Source: Acidobacteriota bacterium (GTDB lineage: Bacteria; Acidobacteriota; Terriglobia; Acidiferrales; UBA7541). Taken from it: 64,000 nt of DNA. Positions within the stretch are counted from its first letter, which is position 1; each line of letters opens with the position of its first letter. The stretch covers positions 1 through 64,000 of the forward strand of contig JAKBLM010000019.1 in assembly GCA_021832085.1 (NCBI GenBank). Reading direction: 5' to 3'. Below, piece by piece: positions 37,189-49,342 of this stretch. A program made the position numbers and the translations under genes. Below the pieces are notes generated by a model. It saw only the letters and a program-made list of their open reading frames with translations. It had not been told where the DNA came from and ran no database searches.

Positions 37189-37587
37189 TTACCAGACCTC
37201 GCAGAGGATTTCGCCGCCGATGCCGGCCCGGCGTGCGGCATGGCCGGTCATCAATCCTCGCGGCGTGCTGAGGATGTTGATGCCCGTGCCGCCCATCACC
37301 GGTTTGATTTCCCCCTTGCCGACGTAAACCCGCCGGCCAGGCCGGGAGACGCGATGCAGGTCCGTGATGACGTTGCGGCGGCCGGCGCTGTATTTCAGGA
37401 ACACCCGCAGCGTCTTTTTCGCCTTGGTCTCCTCGACCACTTTATAGGTGGAGATATAGCCCTCTTCCTTGAGAATGCGGGCAATTTCGATCTTCAGCCG
37501 CGAAGCCGGCATGTCGACACGCGGGTGCCCTCCGCGGGCCGCGTTGCGGATCCGGGTGAGCATGTCGCTAATGGGATCGACCATCAT
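37189..37587 (-). CDS. rpsH: Ribosomal protein S8
   Basis: 132 residues. VDPISDMLTRIRNA at the start and the C-terminal signature STPRGLMTGHAARRAGIGGE are diagnostic. S8 binds helix 21 of 16S rRNA and is the spc operon repressor in E. coli. Two adjacent ATG codons could both serve as start. Confidence 0.97.
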   Translation of the reverse strand: MMVDPISDMLTRIRNAARGGHPRVDMPASRLKIEIARILKEEGYISTYKVVEETKAKKTLRVFLKYSAGRRNVITDLHRVSRPGRRVYVGKGEIKPVMGGTGINILSTPRGLMTGHAARRAGIGGEILCEVW

Positions 37588-37597
37588 TGTCGTCGTC

Positions 37598-37783
37598 CTA
37601 CCAACTGGCCTTGATGACGCCGGGAATCTCGCCGCGCAGGGCGCGGAAGCGGAAACAGATCCGGCACATCTGGAACTTGCGCAGGTAGCCCCGAGGGCGA
37701 CCGCAGATGCGGCAGCGGTTGCGCTGGCGAATCTTGTACTTCGGCTTCTTCACCATCTTGGCGAACTGACAGGTTCGCGCCAC
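37598..37783 (-). CDS. rpsZ: Ribosomal protein S14, zinc-binding type Z
   Basis: 61 residues with four zinc cysteines (24, 27, 40, 43) in CRIC and CRIC, the short type Z form. A zinc-free long S14 paralogue is not in the window. [20 protein letters not shown] is a slightly long N-terminus with an additional Cys5. Sits between rplE and rpsH as usual. Confidence 0.96.
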   Translation of the reverse strand: MARTCQFAKMVKKPKYKIRQRNRCRICGRPRGYLRKFQMCRICFRFRALRGEIPGVIKASW

Positions 37784-37795
37784 GTCTCTCTCCTT

Positions 37796-38338
37796 TTAGC
37801 CCCGCAGGGGCAGCCCGAGCAGCCGGAGCAGCTCGCGCCCTTCCTCATCGGTGCCGGCGGTAGTAGTGAAGCAGACGTTCAGCCCCTTCACCCTGTCCAC
37901 CCGGGTGTAATCGATTTCCGGAAACACGAGCTGGTCGCGCAGCCCGATCGTGTAGTTGCCGCGACCGTCAAAGGCGTTGGCCGGCAGGCCGCGGAAGTCG
38001 CGCACGCGCGGCAACACGACGCTCGAGAGGCGGTCGAGGAATTCATACATCCGCTCGCCGCGCAGCGTGACCATGGTGCCGATCGGCATGCCCTTGCGGA
38101 TCTTGAAATTGGCGATCGACTTCTTTGCGCGCGTAATCACCGCTTTTTGGCCGGTGATCTGTCCGAGCTCTTGGGCCGCGACGTCGAGCAGCTTGATGTT
38201 TTGGCTGGCTTCGCCGAGCCCGATGTTGAGGGTGATCCGCACCAGGCGCGGCACGGCCATCCGGTTCTTGTATCCGAAGCGCTTCATCAGCGCCGGAACG
38301 GTTTCCTTCACGTAGCGTTCGTGCAGGCGGCTGTGCAT
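37796..38338 (-). CDS. rplE: Ribosomal protein L5
   Basis: 180 residues. [16 protein letters not shown] style core appears as [19 protein letters not shown], followed by [19 protein letters not shown] and the C-terminal [18 protein letters not shown]5 contacts 5S rRNA and the P-site tRNA elbow. Starts three bases after rplX. Confidence 0.97.
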   Translation of the reverse strand: MHSRLHERYVKETVPALMKRFGYKNRMAVPRLVRITLNIGLGEASQNIKLLDVAAQELGQITGQKAVITRAKKSIANFKIRKGMPIGTMVTLRGERMYEFLDRLSSVVLPRVRDFRGLPANAFDGRGNYTIGLRDQLVFPEIDYTRVDRVKGLNVCFTTTAGTDEEGRELLRLLGLPLRG

Positions 38339-38341
38339 GGC

Positions 38342-38674
38342 TTACTGGTCCAAGTTTGTGCCGCAGCGGCGGCAAATTCTTGCTCGGGTACCATCGGCGA
38401 GCACCTTGCGCCCGATCCGGGTCGGCTTGCTGCAGCCCGAGCAGATAATCATGACGTTGGAGATATCGATCGACGACTCCCTCTCGAGGATGCCGCCGCG
38501 AACGTTTTTCGAGGGGTTGGCCCGGGTATGGCGCTTGATGATGGCGACCCGATCGACCGTCACCCTCCCGTTCTCGACCGCGAGAATCTTCCCGCTCTTG
38601 CCTTTGTCGCGCCCGGCGATTACCCGCACGGTGTCGCCGCGGTGAAGCAGGGTTTTCTTCGGCACGGCTACCAT
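38342..38674 (-). CDS. rplX: Ribosomal protein L24
   Basis: 110 residues. The KOW motif [19 protein letters not shown] binds 23S rRNA at an early assembly point. The C-terminal half carries a [11 protein letters not shown] and CRRCG pair of CxxC motifs, which is a zinc-ribbon-type feature seen in many bacterial L24. It overlaps rplN by seven bases. Confidence 0.97.
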   Translation of the reverse strand: MVAVPKKTLLHRGDTVRVIAGRDKGKSGKILAVENGRVTVDRVAIIKRHTRANPSKNVRGGILERESSIDISNVMIICSGCSKPTRIGRKVLADGTRARICRRCGTNLDQ

Positions 38675-39036
38675 ACCTCCGGGGCGAGCGAGATGATCTT
38701 GGTGAATTTCTTCTCGCGCAATTCGCGCGCAACCGGCCCGAACACGCGAGTGCCCACCGGCTCGCCGCTTTCGTTGATCAGCACGGCGGCATTGTCGTCG
38801 AACCGGATGTAAGTGCCGTCGCGGCGCCGGTGTTCCTTGCGGGTGCGGACCACCACCGCTCGCACCACCTTGCCCTTCTTGATGCTGCTGTCGGGCGCCG
38901 CCTCTTTTACTGCAGCGGTGATGACGTCGCCGAGTCCGGCCTCGAGCCCCGAGCCAGCGCCCAGCGGCAGAATGCAGGTGATGCGTCGCGCGCCGGAATT
39001 ATCGGCCACGGTCAGCCAAGTGCGCATCTGGATCAT
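38668..39036 (-). CDS. rplN: Ribosomal protein L14
   Basis: 122 residues, the family norm. [19 protein letters not shown] and the C-terminal signature [19 protein letters not shown] are diagnostic. L14 bridges to 16S rRNA and is the docking site of the silencing factor RsfS. Overlaps rplX by seven bases. Confidence 0.97.
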   Translation of the reverse strand: MIQMRTWLTVADNSGARRITCILPLGAGSGLEAGLGDVITAAVKEAAPDSSIKKGKVVRAVVVRTRKEHRRRDGTYIRFDDNAAVLINESGEPVGTRVFGPVARELREKKFTKIISLAPEVW

Positions 39037-39042
39037 GGCGCC

Positions 39043-39348
39043 TTACTCCCCCTGCCAGCCGCGCGCCCGCGCGAGCACTTCGACGAGCCGCCAGCGCTTC
39101 AGCCGCGAGAGCGGCCGGGTGGCCTCGATCCGCACGGTATCGCCCGGGCGGGCCTGCTGGTGTTCGTCGTGGGCGTAGTATTTTCTGGCCTGGCGCACCA
39201 CTCGGCCATAGAGCCGGTGCTGGACCGTGCGATTAACCCGCACCACGATCGTCTTCTGCATCTTGGCGCTGGTGACCACGCCGATCAGCTGTTGCCGGCC
39301 TTTGCTGGCCGGGCGCGCCGAAGGTGTCACTTTCGTTTCAGCTTCCAT
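39043..39348 (-). CDS. rpsQ: Ribosomal protein S17
   Basis: 101 residues from ATG 39348 (AAGGAA about six bases upstream). The start lies inside the last codons of rpmC, so the genes overlap by 11 bases. The OB core LIGVVTSAKMQKTIVVRVNR is diagnostic. The N-terminal 20 residues are extra and Lys/Ala-rich. Confidence 0.95.
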   Translation of the reverse strand: MEAETKVTPSARPASKGRQQLIGVVTSAKMQKTIVVRVNRTVQHRLYGRVVRQARKYYAHDEHQQARPGDTVRIEATRPLSRLKRWRLVEVLARARGWQGE

Positions 39349-39561
39349 GGGTTTCCTTCTTGGCGGCCGCACGCTCCAGCTCGCCGAGCAGCGTATTCAC
39401 CCGGGCGAGATCGCGACGAGCTTCGCGGTATCGTTTCAGACCTTCGAGCTGCCCAGTGGCAATCTGGAAGCGGAGGCGGAAAAGTTCCTCCGACAACTCG
39501 GTTCGCTGAACCTCGAGCTCCTTGGCCCCCATTTGGCGAAACTCTTCGCTACGAACGGGCA

Positions 39562-39562
<1 letters not shown>
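39338..39562 (-). CDS. rpmC: Ribosomal protein L29
   Basis: 74 residues from ATG 39562, whose A is also the last base of the rplP TGA stop. The two-helix core (ELEVQRTELSEELFRLRFQ and REARRDLARVNTLL) is typical. L29 frames the exit-tunnel rim. The longer in-frame extension upstream is antisense-type read-through of rplP and rejected. Confidence 0.95.
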
Positions 39563-39978
<416 letters not shown>

Positions 39979-40000
39979 GGGCGTATCCTTTTCGCTCCCG

Positions 40001-40657
40001 TTAGACCAACGGGCCTCCCAGCTGCAAGCCGTCGGGCCGGCTCTCGCCGCGGTAGACCCAGCACTTCACCCCAATGACGCCGTAGGTGGTGTAGGCCTGG
40101 GCGAAACCAAAATCGATATCGGCACTCAGGTTCTGCAATGGCAGCCGTCCCTGCAGGTACCATTCCTTCCGCGCGATCTCGGCTCCGTTCAACCGGCCGG
40201 CGACCCGCACCTTGATTCCCTTGCAGCCGAAGCGCAGCGCCGAATCGACCGCTTTCCTCATGGCGCGGCGGAAAGCGACGCGCTTTTCCAGTTGCAGCGC
40301 GATCGAGGCCGCCACCAGTTGCGCATCAAGTTCGGGGCGATGCACTTCCTGAATGTCGATGTGGACCTCACGTTGAGTCCGCTGCTGTACCTCGGCCTTC
40401 AGCTTCTCGATCTCCGAGCCCTTGCGCCCGATGATGATGCCCGGGCGGGCCGTGAAAATCCGAATGACCAGCTTGTTCGCGGCGCGCTCGATCTCGATCG
40501 CGCTGACGCCGGCCGCGGCCAGCCGTTTCTTCAGCCGGTCACGTAGCTGGATATCTTCGTGCAATAGATCGGCATACTCGCGGCGGGCAAACCAGCGTGA
40601 CCGCCAGGTCTTGTTGTAGCCGAGCCGGAAACCGTAGGGATGGGTTTTCTGTCCCAT
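40001..40657 (-). CDS. rpsC: Ribosomal protein S3
   Basis: 218 residues. Begins [18 protein letters not shown]. The KH domain has the GxxG loop in IIGRKGSEI. The C-terminal domain carries [21 protein letters not shown]3 forms part of the mRNA entry site with S4 and S5. Starts two bases after rplV. Confidence 0.97.
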   Translation of the reverse strand: MGQKTHPYGFRLGYNKTWRSRWFARREYADLLHEDIQLRDRLKKRLAAAGVSAIEIERAANKLVIRIFTARPGIIIGRKGSEIEKLKAEVQQRTQREVHIDIQEVHRPELDAQLVAASIALQLEKRVAFRRAMRKAVDSALRFGCKGIKVRVAGRLNGAEIARKEWYLQGRLPLQNLSADIDFGFAQAYTTYGVIGVKCWVYRGESRPDGLQLGGPLV

Positions 40658-40659
40658 AG

Positions 40660-41190
40660 TCAGCTTGCCTTCTTCTGGCGCTTCTTCAATTTCTTTTCCA
40701 CCTTTTTCTTCCGCTCCACCTTCGCCTGCTGCTGCCGCCGTGCGGTGTCGAGCGCCTTGCGCACCCGCCCACGGGCAGTGGTCGGCGTTTCCGCACGCTC
40801 GGCTGCCGAGCCGGAATGCTCGGCGACGGCAACGACGATGTGGCTTGTGCGGTGCACGTAGCCATGTGCCCGGCCAAAAGGCGCCCCGCGATAGCGCTTG
40901 AGCACCGGCCCCGGATCAACCGCGCAACGGCTCACGTAGAGCCGGTCGACGTCAAGAGGTGAGCCGGCATCTTCGGCCTTGCGCTGCACGTTGGCGATCG
41001 CGCTGCGCAGCACCTTGCCGACATCGCGGGCAACACGCTTGCGCGTGGTTTCGAGCACGGTTAGCGCCCGCTCGGCATTCTCGCCACGAATCAGGTCGAT
41101 CACCAGCCGCGCCTTCTGCGGCGAAACGCGCACGTACCGCGCGATCGCAACACCCTCGAGCGGCTGAACAGGAAGTGGCTGCGTCGCCAT
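40660..41190 (-). CDS. rplV: Ribosomal protein L22 with basic C-terminal tail
   Basis: 176 residues, against about 110 in E. coli. The core runs from [20 protein letters not shown] to [18 protein letters not shown] and includes the tunnel-lining beta hairpin. The last 60 residues are Arg/Lys/Gln-rich and probably helical ([15 protein letters not shown]). Such tails occur in several phyla. L22 lines the exit tunnel. Confidence 0.95.
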   Translation of the reverse strand: MATQPLPVQPLEGVAIARYVRVSPQKARLVIDLIRGENAERALTVLETTRKRVARDVGKVLRSAIANVQRKAEDAGSPLDVDRLYVSRCAVDPGPVLKRYRGAPFGRAHGYVHRTSHIVVAVAEHSGSAAERAETPTTARGRVRKALDTARRQQQAKVERKKKVEKKLKKRQKKAS

Positions 41191-41193
41191 GGT

Positions 41194-41559
41194 TTACCCC
41201 TGTCCCCCGGTTGGCGCTGCGCCCCCGGCTGGCTTGGGCGCCGCGGCGGCGCCGGGCGCGGCCGTCGGGCCGGCAACGGCCGCGGCCTTTTCCATGGCGG
41301 CATGGACCGCATGGCCACGGAAGCTGCGGGTCGGAGAGAATTCACCGAGCTTGTGACCGATCATCTGCTCGGTAATGTAGATCGGAACGAACTTCTTCCC
41401 ATTGTGCACGGCGATGGTATGGCCGATCATCTCCGGCACAATCGTCGATCGTCGCGACCAGGTCTTCACCACTTTTTTCTCGTTGCTCGCGTTCAGCGCC
41501 TGAACCTTTTTCATCAGCGGTTCGTCGACGAACGGCCCCTTCTTGAGTGAGCGTGGCAT
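41194..41559 (-). CDS. rpsS: Ribosomal protein S19
   Basis: 121 residues. [37 protein letters not shown] and TRSFRGHA are diagnostic. The last 30 residues are an Ala/Pro/Gly-rich extension. Its ribosome site AAGGGG overlaps the stop codon of the small upstream open frame, which suggests translational coupling to it. Confidence 0.96.
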   Translation of the reverse strand: MPRSLKKGPFVDEPLMKKVQALNASNEKKVVKTWSRRSTIVPEMIGHTIAVHNGKKFVPIYITEQMIGHKLGEFSPTRSFRGHAVHAAMEKAAAVAGPTAAPGAAAAPKPAGGAAPTGGQG

Positions 41560-41569
41560 GGCCGGCCCC

Positions 41570-41899
41570 TTACTCGAACACCCGGTGCAGTTTCAGCCAT
41601 TGCGGCCGCCGCACTCGGCGGAATCCGCGCACCGGACCGGGAACCCGGTGGGAGCGCGGGCAAAACGGACAAACGAAGCGCGTGTGGGGAGCGCTCGGCA
41701 CGGTTTCAGTGAGCACCGCCCAGCCAGGCTTGCAGAGGCGATAGAGCACCGTCGGCGGGCCTGTCTGGATCTTGTGCGGCCGAGCCGGCTCGGCTTTGCG
41801 GGAGCGCGGCACAACCGCTTGCTGTCCCCGCCGCGGCTGGCTTCGACGGTGATGCGCCGTCCGCTCCCCTCGCTTCGTCTCTCTTCTAGCCAAAGTCAT
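41570..41899 (-). CDS. Small basic Cys/His protein inside the S10 operon
   Basis: 109 residues, ATG start, placed 28 bases after rplB and 10 bases before rpsS, where most bacteria have nothing. The N-terminal 45 residues are Arg-rich and probably disordered. The rest contains Cys56, then Cys77-Pro-Phe-Cys80 and His84 in VCPFCPRSH, a possible partial zinc site, and ends in an Arg-rich helix. Third codon positions in the C-terminal half are mostly G or C, like the neighbouring genes. It fills the only large gap in the block. I know no family for it; a ribosome-associated role is inferred from position. An opposite-strand frame is also open here, so it is not proven. Confidence 0.6.
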   Translation of the reverse strand: MTLARRETKRGERTAHHRRSQPRRGQQAVVPRSRKAEPARPHKIQTGPPTVLYRLCKPGWAVLTETVPSAPHTRFVCPFCPRSHRVPGPVRGFRRVRRPQWLKLHRVFE

Positions 41900-41927
41900 C
41901 TACGTGTTTCCCGCGCGCGGCTCCCCA

Positions 41928-42749
41928 TTAGGGTTTGCGCCGCTGCACGATATATTGATTATCCTTTGACCGCCGGCGCGTCTTGGCGCCGAGCGTCGGC
42001 TTGCCCCAGGGCGTCTGCGGGTGATTGCCCTTGACGCGCCCTTCGCCGCCACCGTGCGGATGGTCGACCGGATTCATGACCACCCCACGCACCGTCGGCC
42101 GGATACCCAGCCAGCGCGACCGCCCGGCCTTGCCGAGCGTCATGTTCTCGTGGTCGACGTTGCCGACCTGGCCGATGGTCGCCGTGCAATCGATTCGCAT
42201 TCGGCGCACTTCGCCCGACGGCAGCTTCACCAGCGCGAAATCCCCTTCCTTGCTGAGCAACTGGGCCGCGGCACCGGCAGCGCGAACCATCTGCCCGCCC
42301 CGGCCGGGATAGAGCTCGATGTTGTGGACCATCGTGCCGGGCGGGATATTGCGCAACGGCAGGCAGTTGCCCGGCAGGATATCAGCCTCGGGTCCGCTAA
42401 CCACCGTCATGCCGACTTCCAGGCCCAACGGGCGCAGGATGTAGCGCTTGTCGCCGTCAGCGTAGTGCAGTAGCGCCACAAGTGCCGAACGATTTGGATC
42501 GTATTCGACCGCGGCCACACGTGCAGGCACGCCGGTCTTGTCGCGACGGAAATCGATCCGGCGGTACATCCGCTTATGGCCGCCGCCACGGTGCCACGAA
42601 CTCACCTCGCCGTGGTTATTCCGCCCGCCCGTGCGGTTCAGCGGTTCGACCAGATTTTTCTCCGGCCGTTCCTTGGTGATCTCCTTCTTGTCGAGCACCG
42701 TGAGGAACCGGCGTGAAGCCGTATATGGTTTGAAGCTCTTCAGGGGCAT
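41928..42749 (-). CDS. rplB: Ribosomal protein L2
   Basis: 273 residues. The essential C-terminal signature [14 protein letters not shown] is present, and the N-terminus carries [20 protein letters not shown]2 is needed for subunit association and peptidyl transfer. The C-terminus [17 protein letters not shown] is longer than E. coli by a few residues. Confidence 0.98.
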   Translation of the reverse strand: MPLKSFKPYTASRRFLTVLDKKEITKERPEKNLVEPLNRTGGRNNHGEVSSWHRGGGHKRMYRRIDFRRDKTGVPARVAAVEYDPNRSALVALLHYADGDKRYILRPLGLEVGMTVVSGPEADILPGNCLPLRNIPPGTMVHNIELYPGRGGQMVRAAGAAAQLLSKEGDFALVKLPSGEVRRMRIDCTATIGQVGNVDHENMTLGKAGRSRWLGIRPTVRGVVMNPVDHPHGGGEGRVKGNHPQTPWGKPTLGAKTRRRSKDNQYIVQRRKP

Positions 42750-42786
42750 CGTTCAGCCCTCCGCCCGCTCGAATCCGACCGCGGGT

Positions 42787-43083
42787 TTACAGGTTCTCGG
42801 CATACTCGATCATCTTCTCGCCCGGTGCGAGGCGGACGTAGGCCTTTTTCCAGTCGGCCCGGTACCCGCCGCGCTGCCCGCGGCGGCGAAACTTCCCGTG
42901 GAACGAAGCGGTGCGCACGGCAGCCACTTTCACTTTGAAAATCTTCTGCACCGCTTCCTTGATCTGCGTTTTGGTGGCCCGGGGTGCCACTTCGAAGACC
43001 ACAGTCTGCCGCGTCTCCTTGGCCGCCAAACCCTTTTCCGTAATGATGGGCCGGCGAATGATTTGAAAGGCGGCGTCCCTCAT
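42787..43083 (-). CDS. rplW: Ribosomal protein L23
   Basis: 98 residues. IIRRPIITEKGLAA and VEVAPRATKTQIKEAV-like core (FEVAPRATKTQIKEAV) are diagnostic. L23 at the exit-tunnel rim is the docking site for SRP and trigger factor. Overlaps rplD by four bases. Confidence 0.96.
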   Translation of the reverse strand: MRDAAFQIIRRPIITEKGLAAKETRQTVVFEVAPRATKTQIKEAVQKIFKVKVAAVRTASFHGKFRRRGQRGGYRADWKKAYVRLAPGEKMIEYAENL

Positions 43084-43736
43084 TGTTCGTCTCCAACAGT
43101 CCGGGACTTCCCGGCCAGCGAAGTGCTCAGCCGGACTGCGGCCTCTCGCGATAGGACCAGCCGCTCATGCCGCAGCACTTCGTAAACCCCCAGTTCGACC
43201 GGGCGCATCAGCTTCACGCCGCTCAGATTGCGGCTGGCGAGCTCGAGATTGCGGTTTTCGCCCTCGGCCACCAGCAGCGCGCTGTGGCGGCCTTCGTCGA
43301 GCCGATCGAGAATTCCCCGCAGCGCCTTGCTCTTGTGCGATTCGAGCGTCCAACCCTCGACCACCGTCAGCCGGCCCTCGGCCAGCTTGGCGGAAAGGGC
43401 TGAGCAGAGCGCGCCGATCACAATTTTCCGCGGCAGCCGATACGCGTAGCTGCGCGGCTGGGGACCGTGAACGGTACCGCCATGACGCCAGAGCGGCGAG
43501 CGAACTGAGCCCATGCGGGCGCGACCGGTGCCCTTCTGCCGCCAGAGCTTGCGTCCGGAGCCCTTCACCTCGCCGCGGGTCTTCACCTTGTGGGTACCGG
43601 CGCGGCGGGCGGCAAGCTGCCAGCGCACCGCGGCATGGAGCATGTGAGCATTCACGTCGGCGCCGAAGACGGTGTCGGCCAGTTCCAGCTGGCCTACCGG
43701 GTTTCCTTCCAGATTGACGACGTTGACGACTGGCAT
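43080..43736 (-). CDS. rplD: Ribosomal protein L4
   Basis: 218 residues. The exit-tunnel loop is GRKLWRQKGTGRARMGSVRSPLW. L4 also represses the S10 operon in E. coli by attenuation. Overlaps rplW by four bases and begins nine bases after rplC. Confidence 0.97.
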   Translation of the reverse strand: MPVVNVVNLEGNPVGQLELADTVFGADVNAHMLHAAVRWQLAARRAGTHKVKTRGEVKGSGRKLWRQKGTGRARMGSVRSPLWRHGGTVHGPQPRSYAYRLPRKIVIGALCSALSAKLAEGRLTVVEGWTLESHKSKALRGILDRLDEGRHSALLVAEGENRNLELASRNLSGVKLMRPVELGVYEVLRHERLVLSREAAVRLSTSLAGKSRTVGDEQ

Positions 43737-43745
43737 TTCGCCCTC

Positions 43746-44387
43746 TTACTTCCCCTTCTTCGCCTTGCGGATCATCACGTAACTGCCCGCCGGGCCGGGA
43801 ACCGCGCCACGAACCAGCAGCAGGTTTTCTTCCGTGTCGATTTTCACCACGCGCAGATTCTTCACCGTCACCCGATCGCTGCCGAGATGGCCGGGGAAAT
43901 GTTGCCCGGGCCAGACCCGCGAGGGGAACGAACTGGCGCCGATGCCCCCCGGTGCCCGATGGAACATCGACCCGTGGGTCTTGTCGCCCCCACGGTAGTG
44001 CCAGCGCTTGACGCCACCCTGGAATCCGCGGCCCTTGCTGACGCCCACCACGTCGACCTGCTCGCCGGCCGCGAAAGCGTCAACCAGCACGCGATCGCCC
44101 GGCTTGGTCTCCTCGGCCGATTCCTCCAGCCGGAACTCACGCAGGAAACGCATCGGCGGCACGCCAGCCTTGTCGAGATGGCCCCGTTGGGCCTTCGTCA
44201 GCCGCTGGGGCTTGACGAATTCGACCAGGCCGAGCTGGACCGCATCGTAGCCATCGCGGTCGCGGGTGCGCCGCTGGATGACGACGCAGGGGCCAGCCTG
44301 AATCGCGGTGCACGGAACCACCGTCCCGTCCTCGGCAAAGACCTGCGTCATGCCGAGCTTGATTCCCAGAATGCCGTTCACGGCCAT
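43746..44387 (-). CDS. rplC: Ribosomal protein L3
   Basis: 213 residues. [16 protein letters not shown] at the start and GKGFQGG-like loop ([18 protein letters not shown]) are diagnostic. The loop reaches the peptidyl transferase centre and carries [11 protein letters not shown]. Nine bases separate it from rpsJ. Confidence 0.97.
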   Translation of the reverse strand: MAVNGILGIKLGMTQVFAEDGTVVPCTAIQAGPCVVIQRRTRDRDGYDAVQLGLVEFVKPQRLTKAQRGHLDKAGVPPMRFLREFRLEESAEETKPGDRVLVDAFAAGEQVDVVGVSKGRGFQGGVKRWHYRGGDKTHGSMFHRAPGGIGASSFPSRVWPGQHFPGHLGSDRVTVKNLRVVKIDTEENLLLVRGAVPGPAGSYVMIRKAKKGK

Positions 44388-44396
44388 CGGATTCGC

Positions 44397-44732
44397 CTAT
44401 TTCGCCTCGTGTTCGGGGCCAAACGCCTTGATTTCGACATCGACCCCCGGGGGCAGATCGAGTTTCATCAGCGCATCGACGGTGTCGGGCGTCGGCTCGA
44501 GGATATCGATCAGCCGCTTGTGGGTGCGAATTTCAAACTGCTCGCGCGATTTCTTGTCGACGTGGGGCGAGCGGAGCACCGTCCAGCGGTTGATCGCGGT
44601 CGGCAACGGGATCGGCCCGGCGACGTTGGCGCCAGTGCGCCGGGCAGTGTCGACGATCTCCCGCGCCGACTGATCGAGCACGCGATAGTCGTACGCTTTG
44701 AGCCGGATGCGAATTTTGTCTCCTGCGGGCAT
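44397..44732 (-). CDS. rpsJ: Ribosomal protein S10 (NusE)
   Basis: 111 residues, a few more than E. coli at both ends. [18 protein letters not shown] and GPIPLPT are diagnostic. S10 sits in the 30S head and also acts as NusE in antitermination. It begins four bases after tuf, so there is no promoter gap between str and S10 units. Confidence 0.97.
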   Translation of the reverse strand: MPAGDKIRIRLKAYDYRVLDQSAREIVDTARRTGANVAGPIPLPTAINRWTVLRSPHVDKKSREQFEIRTHKRLIDILEPTPDTVDALMKLDLPPGVDVEIKAFGPEHEAK

Positions 44733-44736
44733 CTGA

Positions 44737-45924
<1,188 letters not shown>

Positions 45925-45989
45925 GGCTCTCTCTGCTCCTCAAAAGTCCACAATCCACTCAGGCCCGACTTACTGCGTCGATCCGGTAC

Positions 45990-48251
45990 CTACCGAGCGG
46001 CCCGGCCCGTGGCGCGAGCAACAATCTCCTCGGCCACCTGTGCCGGTACCTCCTCGTAATGCGAAAAGTGCATGCTGAAACTGCCGCGACCCTGGGTGCG
46101 GCTCCGCAATTCGGTTGCGTAGCCGAACATCTCGGCCAGCGGCACCTGGGCGCGGATGATCTGGCTGCCGGCGCGGCTCTCCATGCCCTGAATGTGCCCG
46201 CGCCGGGCGTTCAGGTCGCCCATCACGTCCCCCATGTATTCCTCGGGCACTACCACTTCCACGCGCATCACCGGCTCGAGCAGCCGCGGATCGGCCTTCA
46301 GACAGCTGGCGCGGAAACCCATCGAGCCGGCGATCTTGAACGCCATCTCGGAGCTGTCGACCTCGTGATAGCTGCCGTCGGTGAGCACGACCGCGACGTC
46401 GACCATCTCGTAGCCGGCCACAACGCCCGTCTCCATCGCTTCGACGATGCCGGCCTGGATCGGCGCGATGAACTCCTGCGGGATGGCGCCGCCGACGATG
46501 CCGTTAATGAACAGCAGCCGCCGCTCCTTGTCGAACGACCACTTTGCCCGCGGCGTGGCCACCTGCTTCACCCACGCCTCGAGCTGGTCAGTCGAAAGCT
46601 CGTGCATGTCCTCGTGCTCGGCGGTCGGCAGCGGATGCACTTCCATCTTCACGTGCCCGTACTGGCCGCGGCCACCGGTCTGACGGATGTATTTCCCTTC
46701 GCCTTCGGCCGTGCGCCGGATCGTTTCCCGGTAGGCCACCTGCGGCCGGCCGACGCTCGCCACCACGCCGAATTCGCGCATCATGCGGTCGACGATGATT
46801 TCCAGGTGCAGTTCGCCCATGCCGCTGATCAGCGTCTGGCCGGTGTCCGAATCGACATGGACACGGAACGTCGGGTCTTCCTGGGCTAGCTTATTGAGCG
46901 CCATGCCCAGCCGTTCCTGGTCGGCCTTGGTCTTGGGCTCGATTGCCACCGAGATGACCGGTGTCGGGAACTCGATCGCTTCGAGCACAACCGGATGCTT
47001 TTCGTCGCACAGCGTATCGCCGGTGCTTGCGTTCCGGAGCCCCACTACCGCGGCGATGTCGCCGGCGTAGAGCGCATCGACCTCCTCGCGCTTGTTCGCG
47101 TGCATCCGCATCAGCCGGCCCACCCGATCGCGAACGTTCCGGGTCGAGTTCAAGACCGTCACGCCGGTATGCAGCTCGCCAGAATAGACCCGCACGTAGG
47201 TGAGGCTGCCGACGTAGGGATCGGTCTGAATCTTGAATGCCAGCGCGGCAAATGGCTGGTCGTCGGCTGCCCGCAGCAGTACCGCTTCGGTCCCGTCGGG
47301 CGAGACTCCCTCGACCGGGGGAACGTCGGCGGGCGAGGGCAGGAAGTCAACGATGGCATCGAGCAGCGGCTGCAGCCCCTTGTTCTTGAGCGACGAACCC
47401 ACCAGCACCGGCACCAGCTTCAGCGCCAGGGTCGAGCGCCGGATCGAGGCGCGCAGCTCCTCCGGAGTGAGCGCGTGCTGCTCGATATACTTGGTGAGCA
47501 CCAGGTCGTCATGTTCGGCGATGTAGCTCACCACCTTCTCCCGGTGCTCGACATAGAAATTGCGATCAATCGCCGAGGCCTTCAGCCCCTCAGCGATGTC
47601 GGGCCGGGTAGCCAGGAACTTCGCGTCCCACAGCTTTTCGAGTTCGATGTACTCGTATTTGGCGCCGAGCGTCTCCTCGAGCCAGATGATCGCCCGCTCC
47701 TCGATGAAATCGATCACCCCGACGAAACTGCCTTCCTTGCCGATCGGGAACTGCATCGGTACCGGATGCGCCTGCAACCGGCTGCGCATGGTGCGCACCG
47801 CGTGGTCGAAATCGGCGCCGATCCGGTCCATCTTATTCACAAAGGCGATACGGGGAACCCGGTACTTGTCGGCCTGGCGCCAGACGGTTTCGGTCTGCGG
47901 CTGTACGCCCGCGACCGCGTCGAAAATGGCAACCGCGCCGTCGAGCACGCGGAGCGAACGCTCGACCTCGACGGTGAAATCGACGTGGCCCGGGGTGTCG
48001 ATAATATTGATGCGGACTTCCTTCCCGAACCGCTCCCAGAAAGTGGTGGTGGCCGCGGCAGTGATCGTGATCCCGCGCTCGCGCTCCTGTTCCATCCAGT
48101 CCATCACGGCGGTGCCTTCGTCGACCTCGCCGAGCTTGTAGGTGCGCCCGGTGTAATACAGGATTCGCTCGGTCGAGGTGGTCTTGCCGGCGTCGATATG
48201 CGCCATGATCCCGATGTTGCGGGTCAGCTCAATGGGTACTTGCCGTGGCAC
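45990..48251 (-). CDS. fusA: Elongation factor G with domain IV insertion
   Basis: 753 residues, about 50 longer than the E. coli protein. GTG start with GGAGAG close upstream. G1 [10 protein letters not shown]3 DTPGH and G4 NKMD are intact, and the C-terminal domains run to the end. About 30 extra residues lie in domain IV between [14 protein letters not shown] and [13 protein letters not shown] (about residues 545-580), where E. coli has only eight. This is read as EF-G, not EF-4 or RF3, from its order next to rpsG and tuf and its full five-domain length. Confidence 0.96.
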   Translation of the reverse strand: MPRQVPIELTRNIGIMAHIDAGKTTSTERILYYTGRTYKLGEVDEGTAVMDWMEQERERGITITAAATTTFWERFGKEVRINIIDTPGHVDFTVEVERSLRVLDGAVAIFDAVAGVQPQTETVWRQADKYRVPRIAFVNKMDRIGADFDHAVRTMRSRLQAHPVPMQFPIGKEGSFVGVIDFIEERAIIWLEETLGAKYEYIELEKLWDAKFLATRPDIAEGLKASAIDRNFYVEHREKVVSYIAEHDDLVLTKYIEQHALTPEELRASIRRSTLALKLVPVLVGSSLKNKGLQPLLDAIVDFLPSPADVPPVEGVSPDGTEAVLLRAADDQPFAALAFKIQTDPYVGSLTYVRVYSGELHTGVTVLNSTRNVRDRVGRLMRMHANKREEVDALYAGDIAAVVGLRNASTGDTLCDEKHPVVLEAIEFPTPVISVAIEPKTKADQERLGMALNKLAQEDPTFRVHVDSDTGQTLISGMGELHLEIIVDRMMREFGVVASVGRPQVAYRETIRRTAEGEGKYIRQTGGRGQYGHVKMEVHPLPTAEHEDMHELSTDQLEAWVKQVATPRAKWSFDKERRLLFINGIVGGAIPQEFIAPIQAGIVEAMETGVVAGYEMVDVAVVLTDGSYHEVDSSEMAFKIAGSMGFRASCLKADPRLLEPVMRVEVVVPEEYMGDVMGDLNARRGHIQGMESRAGSQIIRAQVPLAEMFGYATELRSRTQGRGSFSMHFSHYEEVPAQVAEEIVARATGRAAR

Positions 48252-48268
48252 GTTCTCTCCAAACTCCC

Positions 48269-48739
48269 TTACCAGCGATAATGCGCGAAGGCCTTGTTGG
48301 CCTCGGCCATGCGGTGTACGTCTTCCCGCTTCTTAATCGCACCGCCGCGGCTATTGGCGGCATCGATCAGCTCTTCGGTCAGCCTGTCGGTCATCGTGCG
48401 GCCCGAACGTTCCCGCGCGTACTGAATCAGCCAGCGAATCGCCAGCGATTGCCGGCGGTAGGGGTTCACTTCCACCGGAACCTGATAGTTGGCGCCGCCA
48501 ACCCGCCGCGTCTTGACCTCGACGGTCGGCTTGACGTTTTCGACCGCGCGGACAAAGACCTTGAGCGGCTCTTCGTTGGTCTTTTGCGCAATGCGGCTCA
48601 TGGCGCCATAAAAGATGCGCTCGGCGGTAGCCTTCTTCCCGTCCCACATCATGCAGTCGATGAATTTCGTCACGAGCTCGTTCCCGTAGACGGCGTCGGG
48701 CGCTGACTGGCGTTTGCTGACGGCTCCCTTGCGTGGCAT
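48269..48739 (-). CDS. rpsG: Ribosomal protein S7
   Basis: 156 residues, family norm. [19 protein letters not shown] and [24 protein letters not shown] are diagnostic. S7 nucleates the 30S head and in E. coli represses the str operon. Twelve bases separate it from rpsL. Confidence 0.97.
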   Translation of the reverse strand: MPRKGAVSKRQSAPDAVYGNELVTKFIDCMMWDGKKATAERIFYGAMSRIAQKTNEEPLKVFVRAVENVKPTVEVKTRRVGGANYQVPVEVNPYRRQSLAIRWLIQYARERSGRTMTDRLTEELIDAANSRGGAIKKREDVHRMAEANKAFAHYRW

Positions 48740-48751
48740 CGGATTCCCTCG

Positions 48752-49135
48752 CTACTTCGCCGTGCTCTTCGGGCGCTTGGCGCCGTACTTCGAGCGGCCT
48801 TGCATCCGGCCCTCGACCCCGGCGGCATCGAGTGTGCCGCGGATGATGTGATAGCGGACGCCCGGCAGGTCCTTCACACGGCCCCCGCGCACAAGCACAA
48901 TCGAGTGTTCCTGCAGGTTGTGACCGATGCCCGGAATATAGGCGGTCACTTCGACCGCGTTCGTCAGACGGACACGGGAAACCTTCCGCAACGCCGAGTT
49001 CGGCTTCTTCGGCGTCTGCGTGTAAACACGAATGCATACCCCGCGCTTCTGGGGGCAGCCTTCGAGCGCCGGTGCCTTTGTTTTGACCGGGACCTTTTCC
49101 CGGACGCCATGAACTAACTGCGCAAAAGTCGGCAC
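48752..49135 (-). CDS. rpsL: Ribosomal protein S12
   Basis: 127 residues from GTG 49135, where GAGGAG lies five to six bases upstream; the product begins [12 protein letters not shown] as S12 should. The decoding-centre loops [10 protein letters not shown] (including the Lys43 streptomycin position) and [10 protein letters not shown] are wild type by sequence. First gene of the block, about 310 bases after the promoter. Confidence 0.96.
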   Translation of the reverse strand: MPTFAQLVHGVREKVPVKTKAPALEGCPQKRGVCIRVYTQTPKKPNSALRKVSRVRLTNAVEVTAYIPGIGHNLQEHSIVLVRGGRVKDLPGVRYHIIRGTLDAAGVEGRMQGRSKYGAKRPKSTAK

Positions 49136-49342
49136 AGAACTCCTCTTTCTTCCGAATCCTAATGACTCGAGTCGTTTCAGACGTGGCACCCGCCGCTCAC
49201 GCGGCGATCATCCCGTCCAGCTTCCCTTCCCAGAAAGGGAGACTCTCCGACCTTGGGGGTAACCACAGAACTCCGCGCCGACGTTCCCTGTCCACAGACG
49301 GAAAACCCGGTATTCGGAGCGTTGGGGTTTGTTCGGCTTTGC

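Noticed and set aside
35712..37271. 519-codon rightward frame across rpsE, rplR and rplF
   Set aside because: Runs antisense through three ribosomal genes that have exact family matches.
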